Under the pieces are notes generated by a model that saw nothing but the letters and a program-made list of their open reading frames with translations, ran no database searches and was not told where the DNA came from. Below, one piece after another: positions 1-6,966 of a stretch of DNA of 64,000 nt. Each line of letters opens with the position of its first letter. The stretch's first letter is position 1. The stretch comes from Paracoccaceae bacterium. GTDB taxonomy: Bacteria > Pseudomonadota > Alphaproteobacteria > Rhodobacterales > Rhodobacteraceae. The stretch lies in the NCBI GenBank assembly GCA_017854585.1, contig JAFMHK010000014.1:1-64000 (forward strand), in the 5' to 3' direction. A program made the position numbers and the translations under genes.

Positions 1-1676
1 ACGGCGGCGGGCACAAAGTGTTCCACCAAGATCTTCTGGCTGAGATCGGCAAGCCTTTGGCCGTGGTTCGGCGCAACGCCGCGCGTCGTGGGTGTGGACA
101 GGCCGATCAACTTGCGCTTGGCGACCGGGAAATCGAATTGCCGGTGGCGTCCCTTGCCGACCCGTTTGTAGATCCGGAACTTCTTTGACAGTGGTTGAAA
201 GAACACCTCATGATTATTTGCCGTCTCGGACGAGCCCAGAAACAGCACGCCATCGTCGTTCAACGCGAAATGGAACATCTCGATCACGCGTTCCTGCGCA
301 TCGTTATTCAGATAGATCAGCAGGTTCCGGCACGAAATCAGATCAAGCTTGGAAAATGGCGCGTCGGCGAGGATATTTTGCGTGGCAAAGACGACGGTTT
401 CGCGCAGTTCCTGCGTCACGCGATAGGTGTGGTCTTCCTTGAAGAAGAACCGGCTGAGCCGCTCAGGCGACACGTCTGCGACGATCGAGTCAGGATAGAC
501 GCCCGCGCGTGCCACAGACAGCGCATGTTCATCGACGTCAGAGGCAAAGACCTGCAGCTTGACGTCCTTCCGGAGGGCCGAGATTTTTTCAATGATGAGA
601 ATGGCAATCGAATAGGCCTCTTCGCCCGTGGCACACCCCGGCACCCACACGCGGATGGGCCTGCCGGGGGGGCAATCCTGAACCAGATCACGGATCACGT
701 TCTTGGCAAGGTAATCAAACGCATCGGGGTCGCGGAAGAAGGCAGTGACGCTGATCAACAGATCGGCGCAAAGGTTCTGCGCCTCATCGGGGGAATCCTT
801 GAGGAGCGCCAGATAATCGGCCGAATCCTCCATATGTCGAAGTGCCATGCGCCGTTCGATCCTGCGCAGAAGGGTGCCTTCCTTGTAGAATTCGAAACTG
901 ATCGGCGTGTGGGCTTTCAGGGCGTTGATGATATCGATCAGCGATGCGCGCGCGTTATCACCCAGAACCTTGGTGGTTCGGTCCTTGGCGATATAGGGGT
1001 GCGCAACGTAATCCTTGATAACGCCGGGCATCTTGGCCACGGGCAGGACATGATCGACCACGCCGGTGGTGATCGCGCTGCGCGGCATGCCGTCATGAAG
1101 CGCTTCCTTCGGTTCTTGCACCAGAACCATGCCGCCATTTTCCTTGATGCTCCGAACGCCCGCCGTGCCGTCGCTGCCGGTACCGGACAGGATGATCGCA
1201 ACGGCGTTTTGATTTTGATCCTCGGCCAGAGAGCGCAGAAAGAAATCGATCGGCAGGCGCAGTCCACGCCGTTCCGCAGGCTCTGAAAGATGCAGAACGC
1301 CCGCCTTGATGCTGAGGAACCGATTGGGCGGAATGACATAAACATGATCCGGCACGATCTTGGTCTGATCAACCGCCAGCGCCACGACCATCTTCGTGTG
1401 TTTCGCCAGAAGATCGGCCATCAGGCTTTCATGATCCGGATCGACGTGGTGAACGACAACAAAGGCCAGCCCGGTCACGTCCGGCAATGCCGAAAAGAAA
1501 TCGGTCAAGGCCTGAAGCCCCCCGGCCGATGCACCAAGACCGATGACCGGCACGGCGGCGGCCTTGGCGGGCGCTTTCGCCTTTGAAGCGGTCGCGGCGG
1601 CGGTTCGTTTTCTGGCTGTTCCGGGGCGGGCCTTGGGCTTGTCCGTCGCAGATGGCTTTTTGGGCGGTTGCGCCAA
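1..1676 (-). CDS. CheB-CheR fusion (methylesterase/methyltransferase), 3' end outside window
   Basis: Read on the minus strand from a TTG at 1676, with GGAG six bases upstream and an in-frame TAG directly before it. An Ala/Lys/Pro-rich leader of about 40 residues comes first. The CheB methylesterase domain follows, with the nucleophile motif GASAGG, a catalytic His in VVHHVDPDH and an Asp in LSGTGSDGT. The CheR domain then shows the SAM-binding GCATGEEAYS and the SCRNLLIYLN motif. The last residues before the window edge match the linker to the PAS region usual in these fusions (AEKILVEHF-like). Such proteins act on receptor glutamates or in PAS/kinase signalling. No chemotaxis receptor, CheA or CheW lies nearby, so this is an orphan, possibly tied to the stress regulon around it. 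The continuation is outside the window. Confidence 0.9.
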   Translation of the reverse strand, partial: MAQPPKKPSATDKPKARPGTARKRTAAATASKAKAPAKAAAVPVIGLGASAGGLQALTDFFSALPDVTGLAFVVVHHVDPDHESLMADLLAKHTKMVVALAVDQTKIVPDHVYVIPPNRFLSIKAGVLHLSEPAERRGLRLPIDFFLRSLAEDQNQNAVAIILSGTGSDGTAGVRSIKENGGMVLVQEPKEALHDGMPRSAITTGVVDHVLPVAKMPGVIKDYVAHPYIAKDRTTKVLGDNARASLIDIINALKAHTPISFEFYKEGTLLRRIERRMALRHMEDSADYLALLKDSPDEAQNLCADLLISVTAFFRDPDAFDYLAKNVIRDLVQDCPPGRPIRVWVPGCATGEEAYSIAILIIEKISALRKDVKLQVFASDVDEHALSVARAGVYPDSIVADVSPERLSRFFFKEDHTYRVTQELRETVVFATQNILADAPFSKLDLISCRNLLIYLNNDAQERVIEMFHFALNDDGVLFLGSSETANNHEVFFQPLSKKFRIYKRVGKGRHRQFDFPVAKRKLIGLSTPTTRGVAPNHGQRLADLSQKILVEHFVPAA

Positions 1677-2102
1677 CGTTCGCTCCTATGCTCGCAGGGC
1701 CTTGTAGCAAAGCTAATGCAGTTTGCATGGATTCGGCCAGTACGGACGAACCCCCCGCCGATCATCCCTGTCGGGGGCTTCTCAGTTGATCATACCGGGG
1801 GAAACCGGGATTGGGTCCGGGCACGAAAAATCCGCGTCCAAGATTGCAGGAACTGTCCACCATGGCCTCTTTGCGCCGCTGTTGCCGTGAACCACGCCGC
1901 CGGTCGGCAGACATGCACAGATATTAGAAATGACGCGCCCCCGCCCGCCACGGGGATGCGGGATAGTGGGAGCGCGCAGAAGTACGACTATCGCTTGTTT
2001 CAATAATGACTGACCTTGCCATAGCGGATCATGGCGGAATTGATGGCCGTCAATTTTGGCCGCTTTTTCGGGGTGTCGGGCATTGCGACCGGTGACCAAG
2101 GC
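1677..2102. other. 426-bp intergenic region upstream of the cheBR-like gene
   Basis: No convincing gene. It holds an FNR-type box at 2040-2053 and a C/G dyad around 1760-1785 (CCCCCG/CGGGGG arms). An open frame of about 105 codons on the minus strand (1782-2099) has no ribosome site and no recognisable similarity. If the box drives the cheBR-like gene, the transcript would carry a leader of roughly 330 nt. Confidence 0.5.
2040..2053. promoter_or_regulatory. FNR/Dnr-type box TTGATggccGTCAA
   Basis: Near-palindromic 14-mer with half-sites TTGAT and GTCAA, just past the ftsH stop. It can only serve the minus strand, because the plus side runs antisense into ftsH. At the expected 31 bp from the box centre the minus strand reads CAAGGT, a weak -10. 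Confidence 0.6.
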
Positions 2103-3938
2103 CTAACTTGCGGAGACGATGGCCGCCTTGTTTTCCCTGGTTTTGACCCGCTGCAGGCTGGGAAAATCATCGGGCGTTATCGTCTCTTTTTCGAGCAACA
2201 GCCTTGCCCCCGCCTTGAGGTCGGCCAGATGGGTTTTCAAGATGGCTCTGGCCTGACCATAGGCTTCATCAATCAGGCGGCGGACGGCCAGATCGACCTC
2301 GCGGGCGGTTTCTTCGGAATAGTCCTTGCCGCGCCCCAACATCTGCGGCTGTTCAAGATACTTTGCCGGGTTGTCTTCCAGAACCGCCTGCCCGACGGCC
2401 TCGGCCATCCCGAACCGGGCCACGCATTCGCGCGCGACATCCGTCACTTTTGCCAGATCATCGGACGCGCCGGTCGAAAATTCACCGAAAATCAGTTGCT
2501 CTGCCGCACGCCCCGCCATCAGCACAACCATCCTGTCTTTCAGTTCGGAAAACGTGATCAGGAACCGGTCTTCGGTCGGGCGCTGCATCGTGTAGCCAAG
2601 CGCCCCGATCGAGCGCGGAATGATCGAGACCTTGTGCACCGGATCGGCGTATTTGACATGCGCGGCTGCAAGCGCGTGCCCCATTTCGTGGTAAGCGACC
2701 CGTTCGCGTTCAGCCGGGCTCAGCACCTTGGACTTTCGTTCGGTGCCTGCCACGATCCGTTCAACGGCGGCGGTCATGTCGTCCATCGTGACATCTTTGC
2801 CGCCGCGCCGCGTGGCGATGATGGCCGCCTCGTTCACGAGGTTTGCAAGGTCGGCGCCGGTGAACCCCGGTGTGATCGCCGAGATCTGATCAAGATCGAC
2901 ATCTGGGGCAAGGGTCACCTTCTTGACGTGAACCTGCAAGATCGCGGTGCGGCCCTTGCGTTCGGGACGGTCCACCACGATCTGGCGATCGAACCGCCCC
3001 GCCCGCAGCAGTGCGGCATCAAGGATTTCGGGGCGATTGGTGGCGGCAAGCAGAACGATCCCGACGCGGGGGTCAAAGCCGTCCAGCTCGGACAGCAACT
3101 GATTGAGGGTCTGTTCCTTCTCATCGCCGCCGCCATAGCCCGACAGCACCGATCGCGCGCGGCCCAGTGCATCGAGTTCATCGATGAAGATGATGCACGG
3201 CGCGGCCTTGCTTGCCTGTTCGAACAGGTCCCTGACGCGGGCCGCCCCCACCCCCACGAACATTTCCACGAATTCGGAGCCTGAGATGGAAAAGAACGGC
3301 ACCCCGGCCTCGCCGGCAACGGCGCGGGCCAGCAGGGTCTTGCCGGTGCCGGGCGGGCCGACCAGAAGAATGCCCTTGGGGATGCGGGCGCCAAGGCGTC
3401 CGTATTTCTCCTTGTCCTTGAGGAAGGAGACGACTTCCTCCAGCTCGCTTTTGGCTTCATCCACGCCGGCAACGTCATCGAAGGTCACGCCGGTTGTGGG
3501 TTCAAGATAGACCTTGGCCCGCGACTTGCCGATGTTGACCAACCCGCCGACCTGCCCCGCGCCCATCCGGCGCATGAGCAGCCACCAGAAACCGAAGATC
3601 AGGAACACCGGCACCACCCATGACAGCAGCGTTGTCAGCCACGTCTGATCGGTGCCGCCAGTGAAGGTGACGTCGTGTTGTGCCAGTTGGGTTGCGACAT
3701 CGGGGGGCACGCGCGCCGCAACAAAGTAGCTGCGCCCATCGACGGGCGTATTGAAGCGGCCCCGGACCAGACTTTCGGTCACGGTGACCTCGGCGACATC
3801 GCCGCGTTCAAGTGCGGCCAAAAAGGCGCTGTAATCCATGGGCAGGACATCTTGCGCGCCTAGCCACGCCTGAAACAGAATGTAGGCGACCAACGCCGCA
3901 ATGGCGTAACCGGTCAGGGCTTTGGATTGTTTGTCCAT
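2103..3938 (-). CDS. ftsH: ATP-dependent zinc metalloprotease FtsH (paralogue)
   Basis: 611-residue membrane AAA+ protease that degrades misfolded membrane and some cytosolic proteins. Two N-terminal membrane segments (about 10-27 and 103-121) flank a periplasmic domain. The AAA module has Walker A GPPGTGKT (194-201) and Walker [11 protein letters not shown] (about 249-258). The M41 protease has the zinc motif HEMGH (417-421). The start at 3938 has an AAGAAGAG ribosome site. It lies 83 bp downstream of a conserved membrane-protein gene and probably shares its promoter. It is shorter than the usual housekeeping FtsH (about 640 residues), and its stress-gene setting suggests an extra copy. Whether the genome has another ftsH cannot be seen here. 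Confidence 0.95.
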   Translation of the reverse strand: MDKQSKALTGYAIAALVAYILFQAWLGAQDVLPMDYSAFLAALERGDVAEVTVTESLVRGRFNTPVDGRSYFVAARVPPDVATQLAQHDVTFTGGTDQTWLTTLLSWVVPVFLIFGFWWLLMRRMGAGQVGGLVNIGKSRAKVYLEPTTGVTFDDVAGVDEAKSELEEVVSFLKDKEKYGRLGARIPKGILLVGPPGTGKTLLARAVAGEAGVPFFSISGSEFVEMFVGVGAARVRDLFEQASKAAPCIIFIDELDALGRARSVLSGYGGGDEKEQTLNQLLSELDGFDPRVGIVLLAATNRPEILDAALLRAGRFDRQIVVDRPERKGRTAILQVHVKKVTLAPDVDLDQISAITPGFTGADLANLVNEAAIIATRRGGKDVTMDDMTAAVERIVAGTERKSKVLSPAERERVAYHEMGHALAAAHVKYADPVHKVSIIPRSIGALGYTMQRPTEDRFLITFSELKDRMVVLMAGRAAEQLIFGEFSTGASDDLAKVTDVARECVARFGMAEAVGQAVLEDNPAKYLEQPQMLGRGKDYSEETAREVDLAVRRLIDEAYGQARAILKTHLADLKAGARLLLEKETITPDDFPSLQRVKTRENKAAIVSAS

Positions 3939-4021
3939 GTTCGCGCTCTTCTTGGAACTGGGGTGTTTGGCAGCAGGGCGGTGTCGGTCGCGCGGCCGGT
4001 GCTATGATCTTGGTGCTTTCA

Positions 4022-4651
4022 TCAGGGGGTTTTCGCGCTGTTCTCGCGCGCTGCAGTCAGCCGCGCTTGATAAGCGACCGCATCGCCATATTCCGAGAAG
4101 TGCAGGTAATGGCGGTGCGGGTCGGTCATGCGGCGGGCGTGTTTGATCGGGCACCAGTGGCGTTCGGTCCGACCGGCGATCTCACGCACAAAGGCGATCA
4201 GGCCATTTCCGTACGAACAGTAGAGGCAGTTGAGTTTTTCGATGCCGTTCAGGTAGTGCAGATACTGGTGATCGAAGATGATGTAGTCGGAACGGCGGAC
4301 CTTTTCGATGCCGTAAACCGGAAAGCAAACCGTCTGGTAGAGCATCACAAAGAGATCAAGCAGCACCAGTGGGATGATCATGGCATAGATGACCGGCGCG
4401 GTCAGGACGACCAGCAATCTGGCATCACGGACATAGCTCCAGAATTTTCGCCTGAGTTCATCGTGGCGGGCGCGAATGTCTTGTTCAAAGACGACTTTCC
4501 GCTTTTCCATGCGAAACCGAAACGCGGCGCGGCGGCGGTCCAGCTCCTGCTGCAACTGCGCCTCGATGGCTTTGCCACGTTCAACCAAGTCGAGCAGACG
4601 ATCCGGAATGTCGCGGTCTGATGGTGCGTTGGGGTCGGGTTCGGTTGTCAT
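4022..4651 (-). CDS. Conserved membrane protein with Cys motifs, co-transcribed with ftsH
   Basis: About 209 residues from the ATG at 4651; an in-frame ATG at 4729 would add 26 residues, and neither has a clear ribosome site. The N-terminal third is a charged, coiled-coil-like helix rich in Glu/Arg/Lys. One hydrophobic stretch of about 25 residues follows (around 120-145 in the long form). A C-terminal domain carries CLYCSYGNG and, further on, RTERHWCPIKHA. The three Cys and the Trp/His look like a metal or thiol site. I recognise the C-terminal pattern as a recurring proteobacterial family of unknown function. Its place directly before ftsH suggests a role in membrane quality control, which is inference from position only. 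Confidence 0.75.
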   Translation of the reverse strand: MTTEPDPNAPSDRDIPDRLLDLVERGKAIEAQLQQELDRRRAAFRFRMEKRKVVFEQDIRARHDELRRKFWSYVRDARLLVVLTAPVIYAMIIPLVLLDLFVMLYQTVCFPVYGIEKVRRSDYIIFDHQYLHYLNGIEKLNCLYCSYGNGLIAFVREIAGRTERHWCPIKHARRMTDPHRHYLHFSEYGDAVAYQARLTAARENSAKTP

Positions 4652-5105
4652 GATGCGACGGGTCGGCACGGAGGTGTCGCGCGCCGTAGCCACCGATGAT
4701 CGCGGGGCCCTGACGGCATCACGGTGCATCTTGGACGGGGCACCGCGCCGCGTGCGACCGCGTTATGTGTGATGGCACGCGCATGGAGGGGATTGGGCAT
4801 CGTTCGAAGTTTCCTGCATGGCGGACGGCCTTGGGACCAGCCTATCAAGGCGCAGGATTGGCAAATTGAGATAAATCAACGCCCCTTGGGAGATGCCGCC
4901 GGGTGCGCCGCCCTGCCCGTCTGCGTGGCGGTGTTTTCGCGCCAGCCTTGCGCAAGGGGGCGATTGATGACGGTCAAAACCGCGGCGTGCCGTTCGTGTG
5001 AGATTGGGCCGCGATATCCACGGATCGTGGCCGTTGGGAGCGCGGCGGTTTCCACCTGCTGTGCGATGGCCACACCGATTGCGGGACAACTCAAAGGGAT
5101 CTGAA
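4652..5105. other. Divergent intergenic region between the ftsH operon and the HHH gene
   Basis: No convincing gene. It carries an FNR-type box at 4866-4879 and an imperfect dyad (GGCCGCGAT and ATCGTGGCC arms) around 5008-5032. The right-hand part supplies the AAAGGGA ribosome site of the gene at 5106. Confidence 0.5.
4866..4879. promoter_or_regulatory. FNR-type box TTGAGataaATCAA
   Basis: Half-sites TTGAG and ATCAA, one mismatch from TTGAT-N4-ATCAA. On the minus strand TAGGCT (4839-4844) sits 31 bp from the box centre, as in a class II FNR promoter, so it most likely drives the membrane protein-ftsH operon. The plus-strand position holds no -10-like sequence. Confidence 0.65.
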
Positions 5106-6110
5106 ATGACACGCGATGACACCCGATCATTTCTGCCGGACCTGCCCCGAACCCGAACCGGCGTGCCAATGGTCAGGGACAAGAAAAAGAAACCCTCGGG
5201 AAAGCGGGTTGCGCCGACCTCCAGCGCGAAGCCACGCGATGGGCTGGACGAGAACCGGTATGTCGCCGAGCAGTTGAACGAAATGGCCAACCTGCTGGAA
5301 CAACAGCGCGCATCGGCATTTCGCGTGCGCGCCTATCGCGAGGCCGCGACATACGTGACCGCCATGACCCGGCCATTGCGTGACATCTTTGAAGACGCCG
5401 GATCGCGGGGTCTGGATGCGTTGCCGACGATCGGCGCCTCGATCGCCAGCGCGATCGTCGAGATCCTTGGAACCGGGAAACTGGCGGCCATCGACCGCCT
5501 GCGGGGAACACTGGACCCCGAGAGGCTGTTCCAGACGGTGCCGATGATCGGCCCGGAACTGGCAAAGACGATCCATGATGAATTGAGCATTGATACGCTT
5601 GAGGCGCTTGAAGCGGCTGCTTATGACGGGCGGCTCGCCGTGGTGAAGGGGATTGGCCCGCGCCGGTTGGATACGATCAAGCATTCGCTGTCGGGCATTC
5701 TTGGCCGCAGGCGTCCCGTGTCGCGCAAGACGCCGGAAGCACAGCCGCCGGTTGCCGATGTTCTGACCGTGGATCGCGATTACCGGGCGGCGGCAGCGGC
5801 CGACAAGCTGCCGACAATTTCGCCGCGCCGCTTCAACGCGACCGGGTCCGTCAGGTTGCCGATCTTGCACACAGAACGCGGCAACTGGCGCTTTACCGCA
5901 ATCTTTTCCAACACGCCAACCGCACAGACATTCAAACGGACGCGGGATTGGGTGGTGATTTATTATGAACATGATGGCCACGACGAAGGCCAATGCACCG
6001 TTGTCACGGAACATCGGGGGGCGTTGATCGGCAGGCGTGTCATCCGGGGCCGTGAAGCGGCCTGCGCGGACCATTATCGGACGAAAAAAGATGCTGATGC
6101 CCCCACCTGA
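5106..6110 (+). CDS. Helix-hairpin-helix protein (PolX N-terminal-like), no polymerase domain
   Basis: 334 residues from the ATG at 5106, chosen for its AAAGGGA site; an ATG at 4998 lacks one. Residues about 40-200 resemble the N-terminal 8-kDa and HhH region of family X DNA polymerases, with repeated GxGxx hairpins such as LPTIGASIA, VPMIGPELA and VKGIGPRRL. The catalytic palm and the PHP domain of bacterial PolX are absent. The C-terminal part (about 240-334) is a separate domain with a WRFTAIFSNT motif of unknown role. It is probably a DNA-binding or repair-associated protein. It ends 1 bp before the next promoter box, so it is not part of the BON operon. Confidence 0.75.
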   Translation: MTRDDTRSFLPDLPRTRTGVPMVRDKKKKPSGKRVAPTSSAKPRDGLDENRYVAEQLNEMANLLEQQRASAFRVRAYREAATYVTAMTRPLRDIFEDAGSRGLDALPTIGASIASAIVEILGTGKLAAIDRLRGTLDPERLFQTVPMIGPELAKTIHDELSIDTLEALEAAAYDGRLAVVKGIGPRRLDTIKHSLSGILGRRRPVSRKTPEAQPPVADVLTVDRDYRAAAAADKLPTISPRRFNATGSVRLPILHTERGNWRFTAIFSNTPTAQTFKRTRDWVVIYYEHDGHDEGQCTVVTEHRGALIGRRVIRGREAACADHYRTKKDADAPT

Positions 6111-6111
6111 A

Positions 6112-6125
6112 TTGACGCACGTCAA
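6112..6125. promoter_or_regulatory. FNR/Dnr-type box TTGACgcacGTCAA
   Basis: Half-sites TTGAC and GTCAA are perfectly symmetrical. The centre lies 64.5 bp before the BON gene start. TAGCCT (6147-6152) is at the expected -10 distance of 31 bp. It probably drives the BON-lon-like-USP-like operon. Confidence 0.75.
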
Positions 6126-6182
6126 AAGGCCGGAGGGGCGCAGTGCTAGCCTGCATTCTTAACATCATGTGGGAGACCAGAC

Positions 6183-6833
6183 ATGCGTAGCGATGAAGAA
6201 ATCAGAGACGACATACTGGACGAGATCGATTTTGAACCACGGATCGAGTCAACTGATATCGGGGTGACCGTCAAGGATGGCGCGGTGACCCTGCACGGGA
6301 CCGTGCACAGTTATCTTGAGGAAGTCGCCGCCATCAATGCCGCGAAACGCGTCAAGGGCGTGCATGCCGTCGTCGAGGACATCAAGATCAAGTACCCTTC
6401 TGATGTGTCCGTCACCGACGAGGATATCGCGGCCCGCATTGCCCATCTTTGTGAATGGAGCACGATTTTCCGCAAATACGATATCAAGGCCGAGGTGAAG
6501 AACGGGCGCGTGACGCTGACGGGTTCGGTGGATTGGCAGTATCAACGCAGCGATGCCCGCGATCAGGTGGCGCATTTGCGCGGCGTGACGGGTGTGACCA
6601 ATTCCATCGCGATCCGGCCCCATGCATCGTCGCTTGATGTGAAAAAGAAGATCTCGGACGCGCTACAGCGCAGTGCCGCGATCGAAGCCTCCAAGATCAA
6701 TGTCGACGTGATGGACGGCAAGGTGACACTGAAGGGAAATGTGAAGGCGTGGTACGAGCGGAAGCTGGCCGAAGATGCGGCGTGGTCCGCTCCCGGCGTA
6801 ACCAATGTCGTGGATCAGATTCAGATTTCTTGA
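6183..6833 (+). CDS. Triple BON-domain protein (OsmY-like)
   Basis: 216 residues made of three BON repeats (about 5-75, 78-145 and 148-216). Each has the pattern of a variable start, then vkdGxvtLxGxV, then a VxGVxxVxxxI ending. There is no signal peptide, unlike periplasmic OsmY, so it may be cytoplasmic or exported by another route. BON domains bind phospholipid or other envelope partners and are common in osmotic and envelope stress proteins. Start ATG at 6183 with GGGAG eight bases upstream. First gene behind the 6112 box. Confidence 0.88.
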   Translation: MRSDEEIRDDILDEIDFEPRIESTDIGVTVKDGAVTLHGTVHSYLEEVAAINAAKRVKGVHAVVEDIKIKYPSDVSVTDEDIAARIAHLCEWSTIFRKYDIKAEVKNGRVTLTGSVDWQYQRSDARDQVAHLRGVTGVTNSIAIRPHASSLDVKKKISDALQRSAAIEASKINVDVMDGKVTLKGNVKAWYERKLAEDAAWSAPGVTNVVDQIQIS

Positions 6834-6905
6834 GAATCCGCAGATAAATCATCGCGCTTGCCCATTCCCCTGTCCCTGAGGGCAAGCAAAGCGGTGGTTT
6901 AGCAA

Positions 6906-6936
6906 GGCAGTCCGGAACCCCCGATTCCGGGCTGCC
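6906..6936 (+). terminator. 12-bp hairpin between BON and Lon-like genes
   Basis: Arms GGCAGTCCGGAA (6906-6917) and TTCCGGGCTGCC (6925-6936) pair fully, allowing one U-G, around a 7-nt loop. No T-run follows. It may be a partial terminator or an mRNA-stabilising or processing site that sets the BON:protease ratio. Confidence 0.45.
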
Positions 6937-6966
6937 ACTTGCATTTCACGACCGAGGAATTTGAAA

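Noticed and set aside
195-1286. Long plus-strand open frame over the cheBR-like gene
   Set aside because: Antisense shadow; the minus frame has full CheB and CheR motifs, while this frame has no recognisable domain.
1782-2099. Minus-strand frame of about 105 codons between ftsH and the cheBR-like gene
   Set aside because: No ribosome site and no protein-like conservation, and it runs across the promoter box.
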